NCBI GenBank assembly: GCA_040770765.1
Contig: JAXGIL010000003.1
Location: 434,001-498,000 of the forward strand
Reading direction: 5' to 3'
Origin: Sedimentibacter sp003483345
GTDB lineage: Bacteria > Bacillota > Clostridia > Tissierellales > Sedimentibacteraceae
Length of the DNA stretch: 64,000 bases
Shown: piece by piece, positions 42,513 to 51,207 of the stretch
Layout: every line of letters starts with the position of its first letter
Numbering within the stretch: the stretch's first letter is position 1
The notes under the pieces: generated by a model
What the model saw: only the letters and a program-made list of their open reading frames with translations
The model's database searches: none
What the model was told of the DNA's origin: nothing
Made by a program: the position numbers and the translations under genes

Positions 42513-43163
42513 TCATATTGCTTTTGTTGTAAACAATGCCCATTTATCGAATGTTTTTTTCTTAACCCTTTGCAATGCATTATCTACTGATTTTAAATTA
42601 GTATTTAATATCTCAGCAATTTCTTTATATGTCTTTCCGTTAAAATATTCCTTTAATACGGAGTTTTCATAATCGCTTAAATATTGTGATGCAAATTCAA
42701 TATAGTATTTTTTTTCTTCCTCATACATCAATATGTTTTCAGGATTATAAGAATCATCATACATTTGCTCTACAAAATCATATTCACTGTCACTTTCAAA
42801 ACAATTAAATACAGTAAATATATTAACTGTTTCATATTTCTCTGACTTTCGCAGTGCTGAAATAATTTGTCTTCTTATGCATATTTCAGCATATGTTTTA
42901 AAGCTTACATCATACCTCTTATTATAAGTTTTCATCGCTTTAAAAAGCCCAATCATTGATTCCTGCAAAATATCATCTTTTCTTCTGTCTTCTATATTAA
43001 AAGAGTTGACAATTCTTCTAATCAAATAAAAATATCTTTTCATTAAGCATTTTTCAGCTTCTATATTTCCTACATTGAATTTTTTTATGAGTTCTCTATC
43101 CGTAAATAAGTCATATTCTTGCCCATATCTTAGATTACCGTATATAGCGCGAGAATTAATCAT
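42513..43163 (-). CDS. sigH: RNA polymerase sigma-H factor (Spo0H-like)
   Basis: Sigma-70 family protein, 216 residues from ATG 43163, which has GGAGG six bases upstream; the longer frame to 43181 has none. Region 2 shows DDILQESMIGLFKAMKTYNK and VSFKTYAEICIRRQIISALR; region 4 has KTYKEIAEILNTNLKSVDNALQRVKKK. The rlmB-yacP-sigH-rpmG order identifies it as sigH, the early stationary-phase and sporulation factor. The sequence is rather divergent between residues 115 and 145. Confidence 0.88.
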   Translation of the reverse strand: MINSRAIYGNLRYGQEYDLFTDRELIKKFNVGNIEAEKCLMKRYFYLIRRIVNSFNIEDRRKDDILQESMIGLFKAMKTYNKRYDVSFKTYAEICIRRQIISALRKSEKYETVNIFTVFNCFESDSEYDFVEQMYDDSYNPENILMYEEEKKYYIEFASQYLSDYENSVLKEYFNGKTYKEIAEILNTNLKSVDNALQRVKKKTFDKWALFTTKAI

Positions 43164-43263
43164 AAAGTTCCTCCAATTCATAACATATAAAATAATAATA
43201 AATTATATACTGTTATAATCAAAGGATATACATATTGAGAAATCATGAATTGTTGTCAAAGTG

Positions 43264-43782
43264 CTAAATTTTTTTTCTAATCTTATCAAGTTTATTCAAA
43301 GTTTCGGTATCCAGTATCCTATCGATATTAGCTCCTTTTTGACTCGGGTTTTCGGTTTTTATCCTAATATCCTTTTTAGTGTTTTCCAATTCCAGAATCA
43401 GCTCTTGAGCAGTGAGCCTTGTCCCTCCTCTTGACAAAACAATTTGTTGTATTGCTCTGTCTGACGTGGCAACCCGGACTTTTTCATACCTTCCTATCTT
43501 ATCAAGCTGCTTTTCAATATAGCTGTCTGCTGTTTCATGCTCCTTAGTATACACAACTTCAACTCCTGAAACATACTCTTTCTTTTCGCGGCTGCCTTTT
43601 ACCAAGTGAGCATCAAATACAACAACTACCTTCAGTCCTTTGTATGCTTGATATTCAACCAGAAGCTCAATAAGCTTATTCCTTGCGTTTTCGATATTTC
43701 TTGAAATATCCCTGTAATACTGCCACTGATTTATAATATTGTATCCATCTATAAAAAGATATTCCTTCTTCGTTCTAGCCAT
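43264..43782 (-). CDS. NYN-domain endoribonuclease YacP (Rae1)
   Basis: A 172-residue PIN/NYN-fold RNase. B. subtilis YacP (Rae1) is a ribosome-associated mRNA nuclease. Acidic residues are placed as expected: YLFIDGYNIINQW, VVVFDAHLVKGSREKK, HETADSYIEKQ and VATSDRAIQQIVLSRGGTRL. The ATG is 2 bases after the rlmB stop. Assigned by sequence pattern and by conserved order. Confidence 0.9.
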   Translation of the reverse strand: MARTKKEYLFIDGYNIINQWQYYRDISRNIENARNKLIELLVEYQAYKGLKVVVVFDAHLVKGSREKKEYVSGVEVVYTKEHETADSYIEKQLDKIGRYEKVRVATSDRAIQQIVLSRGGTRLTAQELILELENTKKDIRIKTENPSQKGANIDRILDTETLNKLDKIRKKI

Positions 43783-43784
43783 TT

Positions 43785-44513
43785 TTATGTCCTTTGCTTC
43801 ATTATTTCATATATAATAATTGAAGCTGCATTGGAAGCATTTAAAGAATTTATATTTCCCTTCATGGGGATTTTAATCAAAATATCACATTTTTCTTTAA
43901 CCAGTCTTCCTAAGCCTGAACCCTCGCTTCCTATAACCAACCCTACCGGAACATCAAAATTCTCTTCATAGATGTATTTTTCACCTTCCATGTCTGCTCC
44001 GTATATCCAAAGTCCCTTTTCCTTTAATGTTTCCAATGTGTCACTTATATTGGTAACCCTGCAGACAGGTAGATATTCAATTGCACCGGCGGAAGATTTT
44101 GCAACAACACTATTTATTTGAGCAGCTCTTCTTTTGGGAATTATAACACCGTGGGCGCCTAAGCATTCGGCCGAGCGAATAATAGAGCCTAAATTATGGA
44201 CATCGGTAACTTCATCAAGAATCACTATAAAAGGCTTTTCGTTTTTTTCTTTTGCATAATTAAATATATCGTCAATATCCTTATATTTATATTCCATAGC
44301 TTCTGCTATGACTCCTTGATGCTTTTTGTTCTCGCTTAATCTGTCCAAAAGTGCCCTATCAACATTTTTAATCAATATATTCTTTTTTTTAGCCAGCTCA
44401 AAAATTTTATTTAAGGAGCCTTGAGCCGCATCCTTATTTATCAGTATGGTGTCAATTTCGGCATCGCTCCTCAATGCTTCGATTACCGGATTCCTTCCTT
44501 CGATTATCCTCAA
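43785..44513 (-). CDS. rlmB: 23S rRNA (guanosine-2'-O-)-methyltransferase RlmB
   Basis: A SpoU-class SPOUT methyltransferase, 242 residues. The N-terminal substrate-binding domain begins IIEGRNPVIEALRSDAEIDT. The knot motifs are DEVTDVHNLGSIIRSAECLG (motif 1), GLVIGSEGSGLGRLV (motif 2) and IKIPMKGNINSLNASNAASI (motif 3). It overlaps mrnC by 4 bases. Confidence 0.95.
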   Translation of the reverse strand: MRIIEGRNPVIEALRSDAEIDTILINKDAAQGSLNKIFELAKKKNILIKNVDRALLDRLSENKKHQGVIAEAMEYKYKDIDDIFNYAKEKNEKPFIVILDEVTDVHNLGSIIRSAECLGAHGVIIPKRRAAQINSVVAKSSAGAIEYLPVCRVTNISDTLETLKEKGLWIYGADMEGEKYIYEENFDVPVGLVIGSEGSGLGRLVKEKCDILIKIPMKGNINSLNASNAASIIIYEIMKQRT

Positions 44514-44962
44514 TTACTGTCATCCTTTTCTATTATTATCTCAACAACTTTTTCAAAAATATACATAAGTCTGTCAATTCCATTATTTAAAAACAGATAC
44601 CCAAGCAAAGCTTCAAATCCCGTAGCATATCTGTAATCCATAAATTCAGCATTTTTGGGAGAAGAAGTTACCTTGGCATTTCTTCCTCTCTTTACGATTT
44701 TCTTCTCTTCATCGGTCAGTTCATCATTTAATTTGCTTATAATATAAGCCTGAGCATCAGCCTTTACAAACCTGACGGTAAGCCTGTGCATTTTATTAAC
44801 GCTTATATCATGATTGTTTAAAACATAGCTTCTTACCAGCAATTCATAAACAGCATCACCTGCATATGCCAGTTGTGCAGGTGAATACATATATGTTTTG
44901 TTCATTTTATCGCTTATTTTATTAAGAACTTCAAATTCTTTGGTTAATTTATTTTCTTCCAA
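44510..44962 (-). CDS. mrnC: Mini-ribonuclease III
   Basis: A 150-residue RNase III catalytic domain without the dsRNA-binding domain, used in 23S rRNA maturation in Bacillota. The signature is LAYAGDAVYELLVRSYVL; later come VKRGRNAKVTSSPKNAEFMDYRYATGFEALLGYLF-type segments with the second acidic cluster. It overlaps the cysS stop by 19 bases, the usual cysS-mrnC coupling. Confidence 0.94.
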   Translation of the reverse strand: MEENKLTKEFEVLNKISDKMNKTYMYSPAQLAYAGDAVYELLVRSYVLNNHDISVNKMHRLTVRFVKADAQAYIISKLNDELTDEEKKIVKRGRNAKVTSSPKNAEFMDYRYATGFEALLGYLFLNNGIDRLMYIFEKVVEIIIEKDDSN

Positions 44963-46356
44963 TTTACACCCTGCCTGGTATCTTCAAGCATAATACCCTT
45001 TTCCAAGAGTTCTGCCCTGATTTGGTCAGCCAGCTGATAGTCTTTATTTTTCTTTGCTTCCTGCCTTTTTTGAATCATTTCCTCGATATATGCAGACAGC
45101 TCATCATGAACCTCATCTTTTTCTTCTTCTTTTAACAAATCCAATGACAAGACCTTATCAAAATCTTCTATAAGGCTTAACTTTTCACAATTGTTTAATG
45201 CATCCGTCTTAAGCATTTCATACAAAACGGTTATTGCATTTGCGGTATTTAAATCATCTCTTAAACAATTTTCAAAATCATTTTTAAAATTATTATAAGC
45301 TTCATGATTTTCTTTTATTCCATCCGCATTATTTTTAATGGAGCTGATTCTGCTTTTCAGCTTATTATATGCATTTTCAGCAGAAGCAATAGAATCAAAC
45401 GAAAAAGCAAGCTGCTTTCTGTAATGGGAATTTAAAACAAAATACCTGTATGCCAAAGGATTGTAACCTTTCTTAATAAGGAGTTCAAGGGTCAAAAATT
45501 CACCGCTTGACTTACTCATCTTTCCTTCATTGTCGATGAGGAATTCACCGTGCCACCAGTATTTAACCCAATCCTTGCCGGTATAGCTCTCTGTTTGAGC
45601 TATTTCATTGGTATGATGAACCGGAATATGGTCTACCCCTCCGCAGTGAATATCCATTTCTTCCCCTAAATTGCAGAGGCTGATAACGGAACACTCTATA
45701 TGCCATCCGGGATAACCTACTCCCCATGGAGAATCCCATTTCATTGCCTGATTTTCAAATTTGGATTTTGTAAACCACAAAACAAAGTCATGAGGGTTTT
45801 TCTTGTTAACATCTAAGTCAACCCCTTCCCTTGTGGCGCTTCTTAAACTGTCCAAATCCATTCCGGAAAGCTTTGTATAATCCTTAACCTTGGTTATGTC
45901 GAAATACACATTGCCGTTTGCGAAATATGTGTAGCCCTTTTCTTCCAAAACTTTGATAAACTCAATATATTCGTCTATGTAGTCAGTAGCCTTTGCCACA
46001 ACATCAGGTCTTTTAATATTAAGTCTGTCTATATCGTTAAAAAAGGCATCAGTATAATATTGTGCGATTTCCCAAACGGTTTTATTTTCTCTTTTTGCAC
46101 CCTTCAGCATTTTGTCTTCGCCTTCATCGGCATCTGATTCCAAGTGACCTACATCAGTAATGTTCATTACCCTTTTAACATTGTAACCTAAGTACCTGAG
46201 AGTTTTTTCAAAAACATCCTCATGAATGTACATTCTTAAATTGCCCAAATGTGCATAGTTGTATACAGTAGGTCCGCAAGTGTACATTTTTACTAAGTTT
46301 TCATCAATTGGTTTAAAATCTTCTATTGTTCTGGATAATGTGTTATAGATTTTCAT
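44944..46356 (-). CDS. cysS: Cysteinyl-tRNA synthetase
   Basis: Class I synthetase, 470 residues. The HIGH-type motif reads CGPTVYNYAHLGNLR (28-42); zinc ligands include Cys28 and the Cys/His of WHIECSVIS and HHTNEIAQ. The KMSKS loop is GKMSKSSGEF. The C-terminal helical region recognises the anticodon. I looked for a T-box leader upstream (46357-46597) and saw none; that gap is filled by REP-like palindromes. Confidence 0.97.
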   Translation of the reverse strand: MKIYNTLSRTIEDFKPIDENLVKMYTCGPTVYNYAHLGNLRMYIHEDVFEKTLRYLGYNVKRVMNITDVGHLESDADEGEDKMLKGAKRENKTVWEIAQYYTDAFFNDIDRLNIKRPDVVAKATDYIDEYIEFIKVLEEKGYTYFANGNVYFDITKVKDYTKLSGMDLDSLRSATREGVDLDVNKKNPHDFVLWFTKSKFENQAMKWDSPWGVGYPGWHIECSVISLCNLGEEMDIHCGGVDHIPVHHTNEIAQTESYTGKDWVKYWWHGEFLIDNEGKMSKSSGEFLTLELLIKKGYNPLAYRYFVLNSHYRKQLAFSFDSIASAENAYNKLKSRISSIKNNADGIKENHEAYNNFKNDFENCLRDDLNTANAITVLYEMLKTDALNNCEKLSLIEDFDKVLSLDLLKEEEKDEVHDELSAYIEEMIQKRQEAKKNKDYQLADQIRAELLEKGIMLEDTRQGVNWKKIN

Positions 46357-46493
46357 GTAAATCCGCTCCTCTTCACTTAAACTTATTATATATTACCTTT
46401 GAAACAGTATCAAGCATAATTTGCCAATATTTTTTGTTAAGATAAAGTAACTTTAATGCAAAAATTGTCGAAAAATAGCACAATGACAAGGGG

Positions 46494-46579
46494 ACGGGGG
46501 TGCTGTCATCTTTTGTGACAGCACCCCCGTTAACCGTTGATGCGACGGTGCCAGGCACCTTCATGAGGTGCCTGGCACC
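46494..46579. repeat. Two REP-like palindromes between patatin gene and cysS
   Basis: Stem one (46494-46530) pairs ACGGGGGTGCTGTCA with TGACAGCACCCCCGT over a 7-base loop and is preceded by GACAAGGGG. Stem two (46547-46579) pairs GGTGCCAGGCACCT with AGGTGCCTGGCACC. They combine both REP motifs of this window. They lie within 20-105 bases of the patatin gene stop and may end its transcript. The rest of the 240-base gap has no recognised gene. Confidence 0.75.
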
Positions 46580-46597
46580 AAGTGTGTTCCCATACCG

Positions 46598-47806
46598 CTA
46601 AAGGAATAATTCTGCAAAAATTTCAACAATCAAATCATCCTTAACTGCTAATGACAAAATTCTGTTTTGCTTAATAAAATTCGGTACATTTTTAATAAAA
46701 GCAGTAGGATTTTCTCTGAATTTTTCGATTGTCAATTCAACAAATTCTTCAGCTTTATATATTTTAAATCTTTCAACAACATACTTTTCTGAAATTCTTT
46801 CAAAAAACCTAATGCATATGTCCTGATAGTCATTTTTACCCTTCATATCCAATATTGATTCTAATCTGGGTATAATTTTTTCAAAAAACATTCTGTCTTC
46901 GCACATATCTTCATAGCCCAAAAAACGTCCGATATTACATAATCTTTCTTTGTATTTATTATAGAAATCCGTCAATATATTTATAAAATTACCCTCAAAA
47001 GGAATACAGTAATATTTAAAGCCTTTTAGCTTTTTAAAAACCTTCATGGCGTCATAATAGCCTAAATTAATGTATTCCTCAGCTCTTTCCCTGTTAAAAT
47101 CTAAAGCGCCGAGCATTGAGCCTAAGCTTTCAACCGGTTGAATAAAGATAATATTTAAGTCTTTTATTTTTGCCTTTCTGATAATACCGATTGCCAGTGT
47201 TCTTACGGCAATTATATTCTTATATCCTTTGTTGGCTAGAATATCTATGGGAAGATTGTTATAAAAACCTCCGTCTAAATATTTCTTCCCATCCACTTCC
47301 TCTATTCTAAAAGCAGGAAGGTTTGCGCTTGCTATTAAAAAATCAATTAATTTTCCCTCCGGTATATCCTCCTTCATAAGCTCCATCGGCTTCTTGTCGG
47401 TCAGATTAACAGTAACTATTCCAAAATCAATATTAGAACTGCGGATTTTTTCCTCATCAATATAATAGTCAAACAATTCTCTTATTCTTGAAGTGTCCAA
47501 CCCTCTATTGCTTAGTATTTCTTTAGACTGATGCAAAAGATAGGAAAAATTAATATTTCGCAAATTAAAGTGCCTCAAATCTTCAACTGTCTTCTCGTCA
47601 AGATCAAACAATTCATAGGAATCAACGCTTAACCATATCTTTTCCAGCAATTCATAGTCCCCTTGGACCATCATTGCCCCATTAATAGCCCCTATGGATG
47701 TTCCGGCGATTCCTCCGATTTCTATATTTAATTCTCTTATAGCTTTATAGGCTCCTACATGGTAGGCTCCCCTCGCGCCTCCTCCTTCTAAAACCAATCC
47801 GAACAT
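46598..47806 (-). CDS. Patatin-like phospholipase
   Basis: A 402-residue protein with the full patatin catalytic set in its first 200 residues: oxyanion loop LEGGGARGAYHVG, nucleophile GIAGTSIGAINGA, and Asp in YLDGGFYNNLP. The C-terminal half (about 200-400) is a helical region I cannot assign. There is no signal peptide; such proteins are often inner-membrane-associated lipid hydrolases in the RssA/YlbK group. It follows the ACT gene by 9 bases. Confidence 0.9.
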   Translation of the reverse strand: MFGLVLEGGGARGAYHVGAYKAIRELNIEIGGIAGTSIGAINGAMMVQGDYELLEKIWLSVDSYELFDLDEKTVEDLRHFNLRNINFSYLLHQSKEILSNRGLDTSRIRELFDYYIDEEKIRSSNIDFGIVTVNLTDKKPMELMKEDIPEGKLIDFLIASANLPAFRIEEVDGKKYLDGGFYNNLPIDILANKGYKNIIAVRTLAIGIIRKAKIKDLNIIFIQPVESLGSMLGALDFNRERAEEYINLGYYDAMKVFKKLKGFKYYCIPFEGNFINILTDFYNKYKERLCNIGRFLGYEDMCEDRMFFEKIIPRLESILDMKGKNDYQDICIRFFERISEKYVVERFKIYKAEEFVELTIEKFRENPTAFIKNVPNFIKQNRILSLAVKDDLIVEIFAELFL

Positions 47807-47815
47807 AATATCACC

Positions 47816-48250
47816 CTATTCAACTGATAATAATTTTACTTGAGTTGCGCCCCTTATTTTTTTTATATCGGCTATTACTTCGTCAATAGACTTGCTTAAA
47901 TCTGAAATATCCAATGATACATTTACAGATGCCTTGTTGTTAATTGGAATGCTTTGATTTATGGTAAGAATATTTGCATTTTCCTGAGACAAATAATTCA
48001 AAACATTTGAGAGTATTCCCTTTTCATGCTTTAGCATCATCGAAATTACTGCTTTTCTGCCTATTTGATTTTCGTCCGGAGAAAAAACATAATCCTTGTA
48101 CTTATAATATGTACTCCTGCTTATACCAACAACCTTAACTGCCTCGCTGATACCTTTCACACTTCCGGTGTTGATTAAATTTCTTGCTTCAATTACCTTT
48201 TCATATACTTCCGGAAGAATTTTTTTATTGACAATCAAATACTTTTTCAT
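47816..48250 (-). CDS. HTH-ACT domain protein (PheB/UPF0735 type)
   Basis: A 144-residue protein: an N-terminal helix-turn-helix-like stretch (GISEAVKVVGISRSTYYKYK), then an ACT ligand-binding domain (ISMMLKHEKGILSNVLNYLS ... VNVSLDISDLSKSIDEVIAD). Homologues lie beside homoserine and threonine or phenylalanine genes. I use ATG 48250, which has GGAGG eight bases upstream. Its neighbours thrB and thrC suggest an amino-acid-sensing regulatory role; that is inference. Confidence 0.88.
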   Translation of the reverse strand: MKKYLIVNKKILPEVYEKVIEARNLINTGSVKGISEAVKVVGISRSTYYKYKDYVFSPDENQIGRKAVISMMLKHEKGILSNVLNYLSQENANILTINQSIPINNKASVNVSLDISDLSKSIDEVIADIKKIRGATQVKLLSVE

Positions 48251-48298
48251 TATATCCACCTCCATTCATTATTGATTATTGCGCAGTTACTATTTTAA

Positions 48299-48336
48299 TG
48301 TCATTCTGAGAGTCTTAGCTCGAAAGATGCCCTAAC
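48299..48336. repeat. Partial TGTCATTCTGAG-family repeat
   Basis: A single half-element (GTCATTCTGAGAG...GCTCGAAAGATG) sits between thrB and the ACT gene and runs up to the thrB stop codon region. Confidence 0.6.
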
Positions 48337-48337
48337 C

Positions 48338-49228
48338 CTATTTTTCAGAGTCGACTTCTACTGTTGCTCCGCTTTTATCGGGTTCCAGCATTTCAATTCT
48401 CCATTTATGTTTTAATTTGCTAATGCTGTCTTTAATTTTTTCCGGAAATTTCTCATCTTTTGTAATATTCATCAAAGTCGGTCCTGCGCCGCTTATAAAC
48501 AATGCCGGCGAGCCAGCTTCAGCACAAATTTCTCTTATATTATCGTATTCATGAATTAAAGTGCCTCTGTAAATCTGATGCAATCTATCGTCCAATGAAA
48601 TATTAATCATATCCATATCGCCTGTTTCCAATGCCTTTAGTAATACTGCAACCCTTGATACATTAAATACCGCATCCTTGAAGTCAATTGTTTTAGGGAG
48701 AATTTTTCTTGCTTCACTTGTCGAAGTTTCAAAATCAGGAATTAAGGCATAAAACTTTAGTGTACTGCTTATATTGTATCCGACGGCGTAAGGTCTTTCT
48801 TTTTCAATCATGGATGCTGTCAGTCCTCCATAAACACAGGGAGAAATATTATCGGGATGTCCTTCAATCGCAGCGGCAATTTTAAACATTTCATCTTTTG
48901 TCAATCCTCCCTTGTAAAAAGTGTTAGCACCATAAACCCCTCCCACAATACATGCCGAGCTGCTTCCTAAACCCCTTGAAACAGGAATTTTGGCATCTAT
49001 GGAAATTTTAAGTCCATCAACCTTTTTCCCTAAATTTTCAGCAGTAACAACAAACGATTTATAAACTAAATTTTCATTATTATTATAAACTTCCGGGCAA
49101 CCTTTAATTATCAGTCCCTTTTCAATTCTCTCAAAAGTAATTCTGTTATACAGTTTAAATGCAAGTCCCAAGACATCAAAGCCGGGTCCTATATTGGCAG
49201 TAGTTGCCGGAACAGTTACTCTAACCAT
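48338..49228 (-). CDS. thrB: Homoserine kinase
   Basis: GHMP kinase, 296 residues, phosphorylates homoserine for threonine synthesis. It begins VRVTVPATTANIGPGFDVLG; the ATP-binding motif is PVSRGLGSSSACIVGG (about 90-105) and the C-terminal GHMP motif is ALFISGAGPTLMNIT. It follows thrC by 11 bases, so thrC-thrB is an operon. Confidence 0.95.
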   Translation of the reverse strand: MVRVTVPATTANIGPGFDVLGLAFKLYNRITFERIEKGLIIKGCPEVYNNNENLVYKSFVVTAENLGKKVDGLKISIDAKIPVSRGLGSSSACIVGGVYGANTFYKGGLTKDEMFKIAAAIEGHPDNISPCVYGGLTASMIEKERPYAVGYNISSTLKFYALIPDFETSTSEARKILPKTIDFKDAVFNVSRVAVLLKALETGDMDMINISLDDRLHQIYRGTLIHEYDNIREICAEAGSPALFISGAGPTLMNITKDEKFPEKIKDSISKLKHKWRIEMLEPDKSGATVEVDSEK

Positions 49229-49239
49229 TTTTCACCTCA

Positions 49240-50730
49240 TTAATATTCATTTAAAGCAGAAATCACAAAGTCTTCCATTTCATCAACACTGCAAACCTCA
49301 AAATGCCTTAATTTTTTATATTGAAGTACTCTTAGGTTTTCAGGTATTTTTATTTTAGTTTTTTCGGACAATTCTTCCATTAATACAAATTCATCATCAT
49401 CCGTCTCTCCAAAAAGTGAGCTGTAAACACTTTTGGCAAATTTAAATGGGCTTGCAGTTGAAAGAACTACGCTTACAGTATCATCCTCAGTTTCTGTTTT
49501 ATAATCCTCAAGCGCCTTATATGCCACCGCTGTATGGGTATCAAGGAGATATCCATATTTTTTAAAGGCATCCTTGATGGTTTTTTGTGCATCTTCCTTA
49601 AAAACACATCCTCCGTAGAAATCCTCTCTCAGTTTTTCAGCCATCTCATCGGATATTTCATAAATACCTGAAGCATTTAACTTTTCCATGTAATCCTTAA
49701 CAATTTGGTTATCTTTGCCGCTTAAATAATACAAGAGCCTTTCAAGATTGCTTGATACCAAAATATCCATGGACGGTGAAATGGTCTTATGAAAATCTCT
49801 GTTTTTGTCATAAACTCCGGTTCTGATAAAATCATACAGCACATTGTTTTCATTTGAAGCACAAATAAGCTTATTTACGGGAAGTCCCAATATCTTTGCA
49901 TAATATCCTGCCAAAATATTTCCAAAATTTCCGGTAGGTACTGCAAAATTAACCTTGTCTCCTAGTTTGATAGCACCCTTTTCAACCAACTTCATATAGG
50001 AAACGAAATAATAAACTATCTGAGGAACCAATCTTCCTATATTGATGGAATTTGCAGATGATAATATTTTATTTTTTGCAGCCATTTCCTTAATGAAATT
50101 TTCATTAGCAAAAATTTTCTTAACCCCGGTCTGAGCATCATCAAAATTTCCTTCAATTGCACAAACAAATGTATTATTCCCCTCCTGAGTTATCATTTGT
50201 GTTTCTTGAATCTGACTGACCCCGCCTTCGGGATAAAATACAATAATTCTCGTTCCTTTAACATCCTTAAATCCTTCCAATGCAGCTTTACCCGTATCCC
50301 CTGAAGTTGCGGTAAGTATTATTATCTCGCTGTTTATGCCGTTCATTTCATAAGCAGCCGTCATTAGATGCGGTAATATTGAAAGAGCCACATCCTTAAA
50401 TGCCGAAGTAGGTCCATGGAAAAGCTCTGTCACATAATTTTGTCCCACTCTTACAAGAGGAGTTATTTCTTCTGTGCCGAATTTATCCGTATACGATTTT
50501 TTTATGCATTCCTTAAGTATATCCTTTGGAAAATCATCGAGCAAAATTCCGAGAATAACTTCAGCAATTTCCACATAATTTTTCCCGACTAAACTATGTA
50601 TATTTACTTTTCTTTCACCTAAATTTCTCATTACGAATAATCCGCCATCCTCTGCTATACCCTTTAATACAGCCTCCGAGGCAGCAGCTTTCAATTCAAA
50701 ATTTCTGGTGCTTTCATAACTCTTTGCCAT
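49240..50730 (-). CDS. thrC: Threonine synthase
   Basis: PLP-dependent enzyme, 496 residues, the long form with the N-terminal domain (YESTRNFELKAAASEAVLKG). PLP-binding lysine is in FHGPTSAFKDVALSILPHL; the phosphate cup appears in TATSGDTGKAALEGF, and AVPTGNFGNILAGYYA is conserved. The start at 50730 has GGAGGG just upstream. A homoserine dehydrogenase gene is not present next to it. Confidence 0.95.
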   Translation of the reverse strand: MAKSYESTRNFELKAAASEAVLKGIAEDGGLFVMRNLGERKVNIHSLVGKNYVEIAEVILGILLDDFPKDILKECIKKSYTDKFGTEEITPLVRVGQNYVTELFHGPTSAFKDVALSILPHLMTAAYEMNGINSEIIILTATSGDTGKAALEGFKDVKGTRIIVFYPEGGVSQIQETQMITQEGNNTFVCAIEGNFDDAQTGVKKIFANENFIKEMAAKNKILSSANSINIGRLVPQIVYYFVSYMKLVEKGAIKLGDKVNFAVPTGNFGNILAGYYAKILGLPVNKLICASNENNVLYDFIRTGVYDKNRDFHKTISPSMDILVSSNLERLLYYLSGKDNQIVKDYMEKLNASGIYEISDEMAEKLREDFYGGCVFKEDAQKTIKDAFKKYGYLLDTHTAVAYKALEDYKTETEDDTVSVVLSTASPFKFAKSVYSSLFGETDDDEFVLMEELSEKTKIKIPENLRVLQYKKLRHFEVCSVDEMEDFVISALNEY

Positions 50731-50824
50731 GGTTCCCTCCGTCCTCATATATAATAATATATGATATACTGTTCCCGATATAATTACAAGTGTTTTTTTA
50801 AATATGACAATGAGAAGTCCTTGA

Positions 50825-51009
50825 TGTCATCCTGAGCGCAAGCGAAGGATCTACCCCATTTGTCATCCTGAGCGCAAGCGAAGGATCTACCCCATTTGTC
50901 ATCCTGAGCGCAAGCGAAGGATCTACCCCATTTGTCATCCTGAGCGCAAGCGAAGGATCTCAGGTTTTATAAAGATGAGATTCTTCGAGCTAAAGCTCTC
51001 AGAATGACA
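50825..51009. repeat. Tandem 36-bp array of TGTCATCCTGAG repeats
   Basis: Three identical 36-base units start at 50825, 50861 and 50897; a fourth copy of the 28-base core starts at 50933. Each contains TGTCATCCTGAGCGCAAGCG and AAGGATCT. An inverted partner (GAGATTCTTCGAGC...CTCAGAATGACA) closes the array near 50977-51009. It fills much of the 477-base gap between the divergent thrC and dxr genes. Confidence 0.88.
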
Positions 51010-51207
51010 CGTAGTATATTAAAAGCAATGACACTCCACAAGTTATTCATAGAAAATGTCAATTTCAATAAGAAAATAATTAGTTTTTCGTTAGTTTCAG
51101 ACAAAGGAGATGTCATAAAATATTACTGTTTTTTTTTAAATACTATGGTAGAATAGCATATGAAGAAAACGCACTTTTATTACAACTTCAAAATATAAGG
51201 AGCAATT

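Noticed and set aside
46373..46564. Small minus-strand ORF of 63 codons
   Set aside because: Its N-terminal half is simply translation of the REP palindromes; there is no ribosome site and no family resemblance.
46357..46597. T-box leader for cysS
   Set aside because: No T-box core (TGGNACCGCG) or specifier stem is visible; the gap is filled by two REP-like palindromes.
50825..50960. Possible CRISPR array (regular 36-bp period)
   Set aside because: The whole 36-base unit repeats, so there are no unique spacers; the same core occurs singly elsewhere, and no cas genes are present.
50731..51207. T-box or threonine attenuator upstream of thrC
   Set aside because: No conserved leader elements are seen; the region is mostly the dispersed repeat array.
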